Positions 39,867-48,439 of a stretch of DNA of 64,000 bases are shown here, in pieces. The notes under the pieces are model-generated. The model was not told the origin of the DNA and did not search any database. It saw nothing but the letters and a program-made list of their open reading frames with translations. Within the stretch, counting starts at the first letter, position 1, and every line of letters starts with the position of its first letter. The DNA comes from Nocardia stercoris (GTDB taxonomy: Bacteria > Actinomycetota > Actinomycetes > Mycobacteriales > Mycobacteriaceae). A program made the position numbers and the translations under genes. The stretch spans positions 135,589 to 199,588 of the forward strand of contig NZ_RFFH01000012.1 of the NCBI RefSeq assembly GCF_003696265.1, in the 5' to 3' direction.

Positions 39867-42812
39867 GTGAAGGGCACGAGAGGGGTGAGCGGGTCGCTGC
39901 AGCGGCTCGTCGCGACGGCACAGAACGGGCTCGAGGTGATCAGGTTCGGTGGCCTGGTCCACGAGGTGGAGTCCATGCCGTACGAGGTCGCCGAGCGGAA
40001 GCGGATGTACCGGCTGCGGCACTACTTCCCCGACGACAAGACGCCGGGACGGCCGGTGGCGCTGCTGGTCCCGCCGCTGATGGTGAACGCCGACATCTAC
40101 GACGTGAACGCCGAGGGCGGTGCCGTCGGCATCCTGCATCGGGACGGAATCGATTGCTGGGTAGTCGATTTCGGCTCACCGGACGCCGAGGAGGGTGGCT
40201 GGCAGCGCAACCTGTCCGACCACGTCCTGGCCATCGACTCGGCCATCGACACCGTCGTGGAGATGACCGGCCGCAACGTGCACCTGATGGGCTACTCGCA
40301 GGGCGGCATGTTCGCCTACCAGACCACCGCCTACCGCTACGGCAAGGGCGTCGCGAGCATCACCACCTTCGGCAGCCCCGTCGACCTGGTCGCCGGCCTG
40401 CCGCTGGGCCTGCCGGGCGGCGGCATCACCGGGCAGGCCGCCGACTTCCTCGCCGACCACGTCATGCCGCGGCTGCCGATCTCCAGCTCGATGGTCCGGC
40501 TCGGGTTCCAGCTGCTCGACCCGGTCAAGACCGCCAAGGCGCGGCTCGACTTCGTCCGCCAGCTACACGACCGCGAGGCGCTGCTGCCCAAGGAACGGCA
40601 GCGCCGCTTCCTGCAGAGCGACGGCTGGGTCGGCTACTCCGGGCCCGCGGTCGCCGAACTGCTCAAACAGTTCGTGGCGCACAACCGGATGATGTCCGGC
40701 GGCTTCGTGATCCGCGACCAGCCGGTCTCGCTGGCCGAGATCCGCTGCCCGATCCTGGCCTTCGTCGGAGAACTCGACGACATCGGCCAGCCCGCCGCGG
40801 TGCGCGGCATCGTGCGCGCCGCACCCAACGCCGAGGTACACGAGGCGTCGCTGATGGCCGGCCACTTCGGCCTGGTCGCCGGCAGCACCGCTACCCGCCT
40901 GACCTGGCCGCTGGTCCGGGACTGGGTGCGCTGGATCGAGGACGGGCAGCCGCTGCCCGAACAGATCGTGCCCATGCAGGAACATGTCGCGTCCGATCGG
41001 CAGCTGCCGCTGGCGATCCGCGCGGTGCACACCGGTGCCGCGGTCGCCGAGGCCGGGGTCGGGCTCGGGGCATCGCTGGCGGGCATGGCCGGCAGCACCG
41101 TGCGCGGCACGCTCGAACTCGCCGGTGAGGCGGGCCGGGTGCTGCCCCGCATGACCCGGCTCGGCATGATCGCCCCGCACACCCGGATCTCGTTGAGCCG
41201 CTTGATGGCCGAGCACGGTCGCCGTTCGCCGCTGGGCGAGTGCATCCTGTTCGACGACCGCGTGCACACCAACGCGGCGGTGAACACCCGCATCGACAAT
41301 GTGGTGCGCGGGCTGATCTCGGTCGGGGTGCGCCCGGCCGCCCGCATCGGGGTCCTGATGGAGACCCGGCCCAGTGCGCTGGTGACCGTGGCCGCGCTGT
41401 CGCGGATCGGCGCGGTCGCGGTCCTGCTGCCGCCGAGCAGCGAGCTCAGCGAGGCGGCCCGGCTGACCGGGATCAAGACCATCGTCGCCGACCCGGAGAA
41501 CATGCCCGCCGCCGCGCAGACCGGCGCCCGGGTGCTGGTGCTCGGCGGTGGTGACTCGCGCGGCCTCGACCTGCCGCTCGACGGCGACGTGATCGACCTC
41601 GAGCAGATCGACCCGGACGCGGTCCGGCTGCCCGGCTGGTACCGGCCCGACCCGGGATTGGCCCGTGAGCTCGCGTTCGTGCTGGTCACCGGCACCGGCG
41701 ACAAGCTCGACGTCAAATACATCACCAATCACCGTTGGGCGCTGTCGGCGTTCGGTACCGCGACCGCGGCCGACCTCGACCACCAGGACACCGTCTATTG
41801 CCTTGCGCCGCTGCATCATTCGTCGGGCCTGCTGGTCAGTCTCGGTGGCGCGGTGGCGGGCGGCAGCCGGATCGCGCTGGCCCGCTCGCTGGATCCGGCC
41901 GAGTTCGCCGAGGAGGTGTACCGCTACGGCGTCACCGTCGTCACCTACACCTGGACGATGATGCGCGACATCCTCGACGCCGACGTGTTCCCGGCCGGGC
42001 GGCCGCACCCGATCCGGTTGTTCATCGGCTCGGGCATGCCCGCCGGGTTGTGGCGGCGCACGCTCGAGCAGTTCGCGCCCGCGCGGGTACTGGAGTTCTA
42101 CGCCTCGATCGAGGGTGACGTGGTGCTGGCCAACGTCGCCGGCATGAAGATCGGCTGCAAGGGCCGTCCGGTCCCCGGCACCGCCAAGGTCGAATTGGTC
42201 TCCTACGACCCGGAGACCGACGAGATCCGCACCGACGCACGCGGATTCGCGCGCCGCACGGCGGACAACGAGGTCGGTCTGCTGATCGGCCGGGCGGCGG
42301 AGAACGTCGACCTCTCGGCCGGCGGCCTGCGCGGCGTGTTCGCGCCCGGTGACGCCTGGCTGCCGACGGAGAACCTGTTCCGCCGCGACGCCGACGGCGA
42401 CCTGTGGCTGATGGACCGCCGCGACACCGTGGTGCACACCGCCCGCGGCCCGGTCTACACCCAGCCGATCGTCGACGCCCTCAACGAGGTGACCGCGGTC
42501 GACATGGAGGTGGCGTTCGGCATGCAGGTCGGCGACCGGGTGCTCGCGGTCGGCGTCGTCTCCGTGCGCGACGGCTACCAGCTGACCCCGCAGGACGTGA
42601 CCGAAGGCCTGCGCGGCCTGGAACCCGGACAGCGCCCGGACCTGGTCTACGTGGTCCCGGAGATCCCGCGTAGCTCCACCTACCGCCCGTCGGTGCGCGC
42701 GGTCCAAGCGGAGATCGTGCCGGAACCCGCGGACAACGTGTGGCGCTACAACCGGGTGAGCGGCGCCTACGAACCGCTCACGCCCGAGTCCGCGCTGATC
42801 CTGTTCTCCTGA
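39867..42812 (+). CDS. Bifunctional alpha/beta hydrolase plus AMP-binding-like protein (Rv1683-like)
   Basis: 981 residues from GTG 39867 (GGGAG 6 nt upstream; TTG 39855 is an alternative). N-terminal half (1-360): PHA-synthase-like alpha/beta hydrolase with nucleophile Ser144 in LMGYSQGGMF, and VGELDDIG and AGHFGLV for the acid and base region. C-terminal half (about 440-981): ANL superfamily fold, but the phosphate loop is VLVTGTGDKLDVKY, lacking the normal Ser/Thr-Gly pattern, and the usual catalytic Lys region is IPRSSTYRPSV without Lys. So adenylation activity is doubtful. Rv1683 of M. tuberculosis, a similar long protein, is linked to lipid-body acylglycerol metabolism. Cytosolic or lipid-droplet location is likely. 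Confidence 0.85.
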   Translation: MKGTRGVSGSLQRLVATAQNGLEVIRFGGLVHEVESMPYEVAERKRMYRLRHYFPDDKTPGRPVALLVPPLMVNADIYDVNAEGGAVGILHRDGIDCWVVDFGSPDAEEGGWQRNLSDHVLAIDSAIDTVVEMTGRNVHLMGYSQGGMFAYQTTAYRYGKGVASITTFGSPVDLVAGLPLGLPGGGITGQAADFLADHVMPRLPISSSMVRLGFQLLDPVKTAKARLDFVRQLHDREALLPKERQRRFLQSDGWVGYSGPAVAELLKQFVAHNRMMSGGFVIRDQPVSLAEIRCPILAFVGELDDIGQPAAVRGIVRAAPNAEVHEASLMAGHFGLVAGSTATRLTWPLVRDWVRWIEDGQPLPEQIVPMQEHVASDRQLPLAIRAVHTGAAVAEAGVGLGASLAGMAGSTVRGTLELAGEAGRVLPRMTRLGMIAPHTRISLSRLMAEHGRRSPLGECILFDDRVHTNAAVNTRIDNVVRGLISVGVRPAARIGVLMETRPSALVTVAALSRIGAVAVLLPPSSELSEAARLTGIKTIVADPENMPAAAQTGARVLVLGGGDSRGLDLPLDGDVIDLEQIDPDAVRLPGWYRPDPGLARELAFVLVTGTGDKLDVKYITNHRWALSAFGTATAADLDHQDTVYCLAPLHHSSGLLVSLGGAVAGGSRIALARSLDPAEFAEEVYRYGVTVVTYTWTMMRDILDADVFPAGRPHPIRLFIGSGMPAGLWRRTLEQFAPARVLEFYASIEGDVVLANVAGMKIGCKGRPVPGTAKVELVSYDPETDEIRTDARGFARRTADNEVGLLIGRAAENVDLSAGGLRGVFAPGDAWLPTENLFRRDADGDLWLMDRRDTVVHTARGPVYTQPIVDALNEVTAVDMEVAFGMQVGDRVLAVGVVSVRDGYQLTPQDVTEGLRGLEPGQRPDLVYVVPEIPRSSTYRPSVRAVQAEIVPEPADNVWRYNRVSGAYEPLTPESALILFS

Positions 42813-42855
42813 ACGGATATCGGGCCAGAGTTCGTGCGTCGGTCCGAGATCCCGA

Positions 42856-42884
42856 CCGGGCCGCCCACGATGCGGGCGGCCCGG
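42856..42884. terminator. Bidirectional terminator between convergent genes
   Basis: Perfect 11-bp stem CCGGGCCGCCC (42856-42866) and GGGCGGCCCGG (42874-42884) with a 7-nt loop, 43 bp after the Rv1683-like stop and facing the oxidoreductase stop at 43046. The remaining gap 42885-43045 holds no gene. Confidence 0.65.
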
Positions 42885-43045
42885 CCCACCCCCCTGCAGG
42901 GTGCGGTCTGCGTGGTGGGTGCTTCGGGCGGAGTGCGCTGAACACCTCGGGCGGCTCCGGATGTGTTCGTGCCGCAGCTGCTCCGGGCGGCGGGCGTCGG
43001 ACCCGGTTGCGCGGCAGCCGATCGAACGCCCTTCTGGGGAGCAGC

Positions 43046-44146
43046 TCACGTGATCGGCAGCCGGGTGCCGGCCTCGGCCGAGGTGCGGACGGTGTCGAGC
43101 ACGCGATGCATGCGCAGCCCGTCGCGGAACGTCGGGACCGTCGTGGTGCCGGTCCGGACATCCTGGGCCACAGCGGCATACAGGCGGGCGACGTTTCCGG
43201 CTTCGGTGTCGAGCGGGATGTCCGCCAGCGGGTCGTCGCCGGGCAGTTGCTGCCAGGAGTCGTCGCCGCGCGAAACCAGCAGGCGCAGTTCGCTCAGCGA
43301 GATTCCGCCGGGGCCGTTGGCGCCGGAGACGATCGCGAGATCGCCTGCGGTGCACGAGATCTCGATCCTGGTGCGGCCGTCGGAGACCTTCGAGTCGTGG
43401 ATGTGGGCCGAGATCAGGACGCCGCGGGCCGTGACGGCGTCGAGCAGGAGCTGGTTCGGGCTGGTGACCTCCACCGTCGCACCGGTCTCCGCGACGGTGG
43501 CGCGCGGATGGCTGACGGCGAGCCGGGCCGACAGATCGGTGAACTCGCCGACCAGGTGCTCCACCACGTCGAGGGTGTGCCCGCCGACGACTTCGACGAC
43601 GCCCGCACCGGTGCTCCGGTCCAGGGTGTAGGCGGCCCAGTCCGGGACTGCCGTGCCCGCGCCCAGTCGGCGCGCGCCGTACACGGTCACCGAAATCGGT
43701 TCGCCCACGAACCCTTCCGCGAGCAGTCGGCGGGCGCGCACGACCGCCGGTGCGTATCGGGTCTGTAGTCCGGTCACGTGCCGCACACCCGCGTCCGCGG
43801 CGAGCTCGGTCAGTGACTCGGCCTCGGTGGCGTTCAGTGCCAGTGGCCATTCGCAGTAGACGTGTTTGCCGGCCGCCACCGCGGTGCGGATCAGTTCCGC
43901 GTGCGCGGGCACCTTCACCGTGATCGCCACCAGATCGACCTCGGGATGCTCGGCCAGATCGCGTGGGTCGGTGAAGGCGTGGGCGGCGCCGAACAGTTGC
44001 CGGGCGCGCTGGGCGCTCTCGGCGCGGCTGGTCCCGACCGCGGTGATCCGGAAATCGTCGAGCGCGTGCAACGCGGGGACGTGGGCGCGCATCGCCCAGC
44101 CGCGGTCGGGGCTCGCGCCCACGATTCCTACCCGAATGGGATCCAC
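43046..44146 (-). CDS. Gfo/Idh/MocA family oxidoreductase
   Basis: 366 residues. N-terminal Rossmann fold with VGIVGASPDRGWAMRAHVPA and the family motif YCEWPLALN (normally EKP; here EWP, so the usual Lys is Trp). The C-terminal alpha/beta domain contains GVVEVVGGHTLDVVEHLVG, with the catalytic His. Such NAD(P)-dependent enzymes oxidise sugars, inositols or related alcohols; loss of the Lys of EKP may change or weaken dehydrogenase activity, although EWP variants occur in fungal-type galactose/xylose dehydrogenase relatives. GTG start with GAGGAG. Divergent from TetR with two operators between. Confidence 0.85.
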   Translation of the reverse strand: MDPIRVGIVGASPDRGWAMRAHVPALHALDDFRITAVGTSRAESAQRARQLFGAAHAFTDPRDLAEHPEVDLVAITVKVPAHAELIRTAVAAGKHVYCEWPLALNATEAESLTELAADAGVRHVTGLQTRYAPAVVRARRLLAEGFVGEPISVTVYGARRLGAGTAVPDWAAYTLDRSTGAGVVEVVGGHTLDVVEHLVGEFTDLSARLAVSHPRATVAETGATVEVTSPNQLLLDAVTARGVLISAHIHDSKVSDGRTRIEISCTAGDLAIVSGANGPGGISLSELRLLVSRGDDSWQQLPGDDPLADIPLDTEAGNVARLYAAVAQDVRTGTTTVPTFRDGLRMHRVLDTVRTSAEAGTRLPIT

Positions 44147-44159
44147 TGGTTACTCCTCA

Positions 44160-44188
44160 TATAAACGGACCGTTCAAGTCCGTTTATA
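44160..44188. promoter_or_regulatory. Long palindromic TetR operator
   Basis: Perfect inverted repeat TATAAACGGAC (44160-44170) and GTCCGTTTATA (44178-44188) with a 7-bp spacer. It lies 13 bp from the oxidoreductase start and 41 bp from the TetR start, and is probably bound by that TetR. Confidence 0.75.
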
Positions 44189-44195
44189 CCTAAGC

Positions 44196-44210
44196 GGACT
44201 CGAAGAGTCC
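44196..44210. promoter_or_regulatory. Second inverted repeat before the TetR gene
   Basis: GGACTC (44196-44201) and GAGTCC (44205-44210) around GAA, just upstream of the TAAGCT -10 box (44217-44222) of the TetR gene, whose ATG follows after 7 nt. It shares GGAC with the first operator and may be an autoregulatory site. Confidence 0.6.
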
Positions 44211-44229
44211 AGTTGCTAAGCTGACGGAT

Positions 44230-44835
44230 ATGACCAGTGCCGTAGACCGCCTACTGACCGGGGACGCGGGCCAGATACCCCGGGCCGATGCCCGCCGCAA
44301 CGTCGAACGCCTGGTCGCAGCGGCCCGATCGGCCCTGGCCGAGGTCGGAGTCGAGGTCACCACGCAGGAGATCGCCCAGCGCGCCGGAGTCGGCAAGGGC
44401 ACCTTCTACCGGCGGATACCCTCCCGCGAGACGCTGCTCCAGGTGGTGCTGGAGGAAGTGCTGGGGGAGATCCTCGCCACCGCCGATCGGGCACTCGCCG
44501 ATCCCGACCCGTGGCACGGATTCACCGACTTCGCCGCCGCGTACGTACGGCTGCGCGCCGAGAGCTGCGGCGCCAACGAAGCGCTGGGCGGCGCCGGCAT
44601 CCCCGGGCTGGATCGCCTGCTCGCCGAAATACGCACGCGGCTGCGGCAACTCGTCGAGGCCGCCCAGTCGGCCGGCCGGATGCGGCGCGACATCACCTGG
44701 CAGGACGTGGCATTCCTACTCGCCGGCGTCTCGACCGACACCGGCACCATCGGCCTGCGGGCCGAGGGCGATCAGTGGAATCGCAACCTGCGGATCGTGC
44801 TCGCGGGACTCGAAGGCCAGGGCCGCAGTGACTAG
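44230..44835 (+). CDS. TetR-family transcriptional regulator
   Basis: 201 residues. HTH: ARRNVERLVAAARSALAEVG and VTTQEIAQRAGVGKGTFYRR (about 23-68), then a helical C-terminal domain of the usual size. No ribosome site; TAAGCT at 44217 with 7 nt to the ATG suggests a leaderless mRNA. Divergent from the Gfo/Idh/MocA gene, with two palindromes between, so it probably represses that gene and itself. A second TetR gene follows 36 bp later. Confidence 0.87.
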   Translation: MTSAVDRLLTGDAGQIPRADARRNVERLVAAARSALAEVGVEVTTQEIAQRAGVGKGTFYRRIPSRETLLQVVLEEVLGEILATADRALADPDPWHGFTDFAAAYVRLRAESCGANEALGGAGIPGLDRLLAEIRTRLRQLVEAAQSAGRMRRDITWQDVAFLLAGVSTDTGTIGLRAEGDQWNRNLRIVLAGLEGQGRSD

Positions 44836-44865
44836 TTGACCAGATTTGGAATTTGGTCATATAGT
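44836..44865 (+). promoter_or_regulatory. Promoter and operator of the second TetR gene
   Basis: -35 TTGACC (44836-44841), 18-bp spacer, -10 TATAGT (44860-44865). The ATG at 44872 begins 6 nt later, the position of the expected transcription start, so the mRNA should be leaderless. TGACCA (44837) and TGGTCA (44854) form an inverted repeat spanning the promoter, fitting autorepression. Confidence 0.72.
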
Positions 44866-44871
44866 CATCGC

Positions 44872-45573
44872 ATGTCGCCCACCCCACGACTGCGCGCCGG
44901 CTCGGACGCACGGCAGGCCCGCGCCGAGCGGATTCTGGATGTCACCGCCGAACTGCTACTGGCACACGGCTACCGGAAGGTGACCGTCGACGATGTAGCC
45001 CGGCACGCCGGCATCGGCAAGGGCACCATCTACCTGCACTGGCGGACCCGGGAGGCCCTGCTGTGGGCAGTGCTCCAGCGCGAGACGACCCGCCTGCTCG
45101 GCGTGCTGGTCGACCGGCTGTCCGACGATGCCGAGCTGGCGCTGCCGCACCGGCTGATGAGCGCGATCTTCCTCGAGGTGGCGCACCGGCCGCTGGTCAA
45201 GGCACTGCTGCTCGCCGATCCCGAGGTGCTGGGCGCGCTGGCCGCGGACGAGGCGGTCGCCGCGGCCCAGCGCGAGCTGGCCGGCAACGAGAACTACTTC
45301 GAGCTGGTCCGGGCCCAGGGCCTACTGCGTTCCGACGTCGGCGTCGAGCAGGCCGGATATCTGCTCGAGAGCGTGATCCGGGGCTTCTTCGCGTCCGCCG
45401 ACGGCCCGGACGTCGAACGGAGTGCCGAACTGCTCGCCTACGTGCTGCGCCGAACCGTCGAGCCCGACGAACCGGCCCCCGCCACCGCGGTCCGCGCCTT
45501 GAACGCCGCGGTCGCCGACCTGTTCCGCGCTCTTGCCGCCACCCTGCGGCCGGAGGTCGCCGGTACACCCTGA
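44872..45573 (+). CDS. TetR-family transcriptional regulator, probable controller of the adjacent efflux pump
   Basis: 233 residues with HTH in ARAERILDVTAELLLAHGY and VDDVARHAGIGKGTIYLHW. ATG 44872 is at the expected transcription start of a strong promoter. The gene lies 99 bp upstream of an MFS drug-efflux gene in the same direction, with tandem hairpins between, so control of the pump is the simplest guess. C-terminal domain unusually long (about 165 residues). Confidence 0.87.
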   Translation: MSPTPRLRAGSDARQARAERILDVTAELLLAHGYRKVTVDDVARHAGIGKGTIYLHWRTREALLWAVLQRETTRLLGVLVDRLSDDAELALPHRLMSAIFLEVAHRPLVKALLLADPEVLGALAADEAVAAAQRELAGNENYFELVRAQGLLRSDVGVEQAGYLLESVIRGFFASADGPDVERSAELLAYVLRRTVEPDEPAPATAVRALNAAVADLFRALAATLRPEVAGTP

Positions 45574-45578
45574 ATCTG

Positions 45579-45644
45579 CCCCAACCGCTGGGGTGAAATC
45601 CCTCGGGATCGGGAGTCCGCCAAGACAAAGCCCGACCCCGAGGG
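45579..45644 (+). other. Tandem hairpins between TetR and the MFS pump
   Basis: First hairpin CCCCA/TGGGG (45579-45593); second CCCTCGGGATCGGG (45600-45613) with CCCGACCCCGAGGG (45631-45644), 14 bp with one mismatch and a 17-nt loop. They lie in the 5' leader of the pump gene and could terminate or attenuate read-through, or act as a ligand-responsive RNA. No known riboswitch matches. Confidence 0.45.
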
Positions 45645-45672
45645 ACAGCTGACTGGCTGAGAGGAGCCAATC

Positions 45673-47247
45673 ATGTCCGAGTGTAGATCCGGTGCCGTGA
45701 CCACGTTCGCGCCGCCGGATGTGGGCCCGCAGCGATCCCGCTGGTGGGGCCTGGCGGCGCTGACGCTGAGCTTTCTGGTGGTCGGCCTGGACAGCAATAT
45801 CCTGATCACCGCGCTGCCCACCCTGGCCACCGAGCTGAAGGCATCGACCAGTGCGCTGCAATGGATTTCGACGTCCTACAACCTGATGTGGGCTGGGCTG
45901 CTGCTGCCGATGGGCACGCTGGGCGACAAGGTCGGGCGGCGCCGGATGCTGCTGACCGGGCTCGCGGTCTTCGGGGCCGGGTCGATCGGCGCGGCCCTGG
46001 TCGACACGGCCGGTGGGCTGATCGCGATGCGGGCACTGATGGGGGCCGGTGCGGCGGTGATCATGCCGCTGGGGATGGCATTGCTCCCGGTGCTGTTTCC
46101 GGCCGATACCGACCGGCGGCGGGCCGTCACTGTGACGACGGTCGGCGCGGTGGTCGCCCTGCCGACCGGACCGCTGCTCGCCGGCTGGCTGCTCGAACAC
46201 TGGTCGTGGGGCTGGATCTTCCTCATCAACGTGCCGGTTGTGGTGCTGACCGTGATCGGGGTGTGGTTGTTCGTGCCCGAGAGCCGCGACCCGGCGAACC
46301 CGCGCCTGGACTGGCTGGGCGCGCTGCTGTCGGGGGCCGGCATCGTCGCGGTGACCTACGCCGTCATCGAAGGACCGGACCAGGGCTGGGATGTCCGCCT
46401 GCTCGCGCTCCTGGGCGCGGGCTCGGTGCTGGTCGCGGTGTTCGTCGACCGGCAGCGGCGCGCCGAATCGCCACTGATCGACCTGCGGCTCTTCGGGAAC
46501 CGCCTGTTCACTTGGGGCACAGTGGCTTTCGCGCTGATCAGCTTCGCGATGAGCGGCGTGGCCTTCCTGCTGACCCCGTATCTGCAGCTGGTCCAGGGCA
46601 ACGACGCCCAGGGCACCGGCCTGCGGCTGCTGCCCCAGATCCTGGCCATGCTGGCCGGTGCCGGGCTGGGGGAGACGTTCGGAACGAGAATCGGTGTGCG
46701 GTACGTGATTCCGCTCAGCATGCTGATCGGTGCGGGTGGGCTGTCGATACTCACCCGGGTGCGGGCCGACAGCGGCTGCGGTCCGGTCGCCCTCGGACTC
46801 ACGGTATTCGGTGTCGGACTGGGCCTGGGCCTGCCACTCGCCGCGGACACCGTGCTGAAAACCCTGCCCGGCACTCGTGCCGGTATGGGGACGGCACTGT
46901 CGCGCACTCTGCAGAGCATCGGCGTGGTCCTGGGGACGGCTGTCCTGGGCAGCGTGCTGTCCGCCGCCTACCGGACCCGGCTGGACGGCAGCGGCACCGG
47001 ATTGCCCGGCGCCGCAGCCACAGCGGCCCGGAGCAATATCGCCGGAGCGCACGCCGTCGCCGGCGGTCTGCCGCACCTGCTCGGCGCGGCCGTCACCGAC
47101 GCCGCCGATCACGCCTACGTGCACGGGATGACAACGGCCATCCTGACCGCGATCGGCGTGTTGGTGGTGGGCGCGATCCTGACCGCGGTGCTGCTGCCCG
47201 GCACGGACATCGCCGCGGCGCCGCAGGACAGCCCCGGAGACGACTGA
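45673..47247 (+). CDS. MFS multidrug efflux transporter (DHA2/EmrB-QacA type)
   Basis: 524 residues with about 14 membrane segments. MFS motif A is MGTLGDKVGRRRMLLTG in loop 2-3; motif C of antiporters is GPLLAGWLLEHWSWGWIF; LDSNILITALP in helix 1 is the DHA2 motif D1. It exports hydrophobic or cationic drugs with proton exchange. ATG with GAGAGGAG upstream. Preceded by TetR and hairpins. Confidence 0.9.
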   Translation: MSECRSGAVTTFAPPDVGPQRSRWWGLAALTLSFLVVGLDSNILITALPTLATELKASTSALQWISTSYNLMWAGLLLPMGTLGDKVGRRRMLLTGLAVFGAGSIGAALVDTAGGLIAMRALMGAGAAVIMPLGMALLPVLFPADTDRRRAVTVTTVGAVVALPTGPLLAGWLLEHWSWGWIFLINVPVVVLTVIGVWLFVPESRDPANPRLDWLGALLSGAGIVAVTYAVIEGPDQGWDVRLLALLGAGSVLVAVFVDRQRRAESPLIDLRLFGNRLFTWGTVAFALISFAMSGVAFLLTPYLQLVQGNDAQGTGLRLLPQILAMLAGAGLGETFGTRIGVRYVIPLSMLIGAGGLSILTRVRADSGCGPVALGLTVFGVGLGLGLPLAADTVLKTLPGTRAGMGTALSRTLQSIGVVLGTAVLGSVLSAAYRTRLDGSGTGLPGAAATAARSNIAGAHAVAGGLPHLLGAAVTDAADHAYVHGMTTAILTAIGVLVVGAILTAVLLPGTDIAAAPQDSPGDD

Positions 47248-47253
47248 ACGGTC

Positions 47254-47287
47254 GGTCCGGCATCAGCGATTCGGCTGATGCCGGACC
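47254..47287. terminator. Bidirectional terminator between the MFS gene and the aminotransferase
   Basis: Perfect 14-bp stem GGTCCGGCATCAGC (47254-47267) and GCTGATGCCGGACC (47274-47287) with loop GATTCG, in the 55-bp gap between two convergent stops. Confidence 0.78.
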
Positions 47288-47302
47288 ACCGGCGGGACGG
47301 GC

Positions 47303-48439
47303 CTACACCGTGAAGCTGGTGACTGCGTCGATCACGCGCTGGATCTGGGCATCGGTGAGCGCCGGCCACAGCGGAAGGCGGAGGAGGGTCGAGGAGAACT
47401 CCGCGGTCCGCGTGCACGGGTTCGGGGTGTGGCCCAGTTTCTGGCCGGCCGGGCTGCTGTCCAGCGGGACGTAGTGGAACGGGGCCGAGATGCCTTGGGC
47501 GCGTAGGTGATCGATGAGATCGTCGCGGCGCCGCTCGGTCGGGGTGCGCAGGTAGTACAGGTGCGCGGTGTGCTCGCGGTCGCCGGGCACGTGCATCAAC
47601 CGCACGTCGTTGGCCGCGGCCCAGCCCGGCAGGGCGGCGGCGTAGGCGTCCCACACCCGGAAGCGGGCGGCCTGGATCTCGCCGAACGCCGCCAGCTGCG
47701 CGTCGAGGACCGCGGCGTTCAATTCGCTGGGCAGGTAGCTGGAGCCGATGTCCTGCCAGGAGTACTTGTCGACCATGCCCCGCAGGAAGTGCGCGCGGTT
47801 GGTGCCCTTCTCCCGGATGATCTCGGCGCGCGCGTGCAAGATGTCGTCGGACAGCAGCAGTGCGCCGCCCTCACCGCAGTGCACGTTCTTGGTGTCGTGG
47901 AAGCTGAGCGTGCCGGCGGTTCCGATGGTGCCCAGCCGCTGCCCGCGCCAGCTGCCGCCGAGACCGTGCGCGGTGTCCTCGATGATTTCCAGCCCGTTGG
48001 ACCGGGCGATCTCGAGCAGCCGGTCCATGTCGGCGCCGACACCGCCGTAATGGATGACCACGATCGCCTTGGTGCGCGGCGTGACCGCCGCCGCCACCGA
48101 TTCCGGGTCCAGGTTGCCGAGCTCGTCGATGTCGGCGAACACCACTGTGGCCCCCCGCACCGCCATCGAGGTCGCGGTGGAGGTGAAACCGAAACTGGGC
48201 ACGATCACTTCGTCACCGGGGCCGAGCTGCAGCAGCAGTCCGGCCAGCTCCAGCGCGTGCGTGCACGAGGTCGTCAAGAGCGCGTGTCGCGCACCGGTGA
48301 TCTCGCGGAGCTTCGCCGACGCCGCCTCGGTGAACTGCCCGTCGCCGTGGCTGTGGTCGGAGGCCAGGACCGCCTCCAGGTTCGCCAGCTCGCCGGGCGC
48401 CCGGAAGGGCCGGCTGAAGATGATGCGGTCAGTGCTCAC
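47303..48439 (-). CDS. DegT/DnrJ/EryC1-type sugar aminotransferase (WecE/RffA-like)
   Basis: 378 residues of the PLP-dependent nucleotide-sugar aminotransferase family. Lys184 in SFHDTKNVHCGEGG is the cofactor-binding residue; the sequence pattern SFHxTKN is that of RffA/WecE, which makes dTDP-4-amino-4,6-dideoxygalactose. Also seen are CTHALELAG and the family motif GTNRAHFLRG. The GTG start overlaps the glycosyltransferase stop. It likely provides an amino sugar for the neighbouring GtrB-like transferase; other donor sugars cannot be excluded. Confidence 0.88.
   Translation of the reverse strand: MSTDRIIFSRPFRAPGELANLEAVLASDHSHGDGQFTEAASAKLREITGARHALLTTSCTHALELAGLLLQLGPGDEVIVPSFGFTSTATSMAVRGATVVFADIDELGNLDPESVAAAVTPRTKAIVVIHYGGVGADMDRLLEIARSNGLEIIEDTAHGLGGSWRGQRLGTIGTAGTLSFHDTKNVHCGEGGALLLSDDILHARAEIIREKGTNRAHFLRGMVDKYSWQDIGSSYLPSELNAAVLDAQLAAFGEIQAARFRVWDAYAAALPGWAAANDVRLMHVPGDREHTAHLYYLRTPTERRRDDLIDHLRAQGISAPFHYVPLDSSPAGQKLGHTPNPCTRTAEFSSTLLRLPLWPALTDAQIQRVIDAVTSFTV

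Noticed and set aside
42813..43045. A hidden small gene in the gap after the Rv1683-like gene
   Set aside because: The gap contains a bidirectional terminator, and open frames here lack starts with ribosome sites.
40563..43850. A 1095-codon open frame on the minus strand across the Rv1683-like and oxidoreductase genes
   Set aside because: It is an antisense shadow of high-GC coding sequence, with a biased, low-information protein (His, Arg, Gly, Asp rich) and no domain signal.
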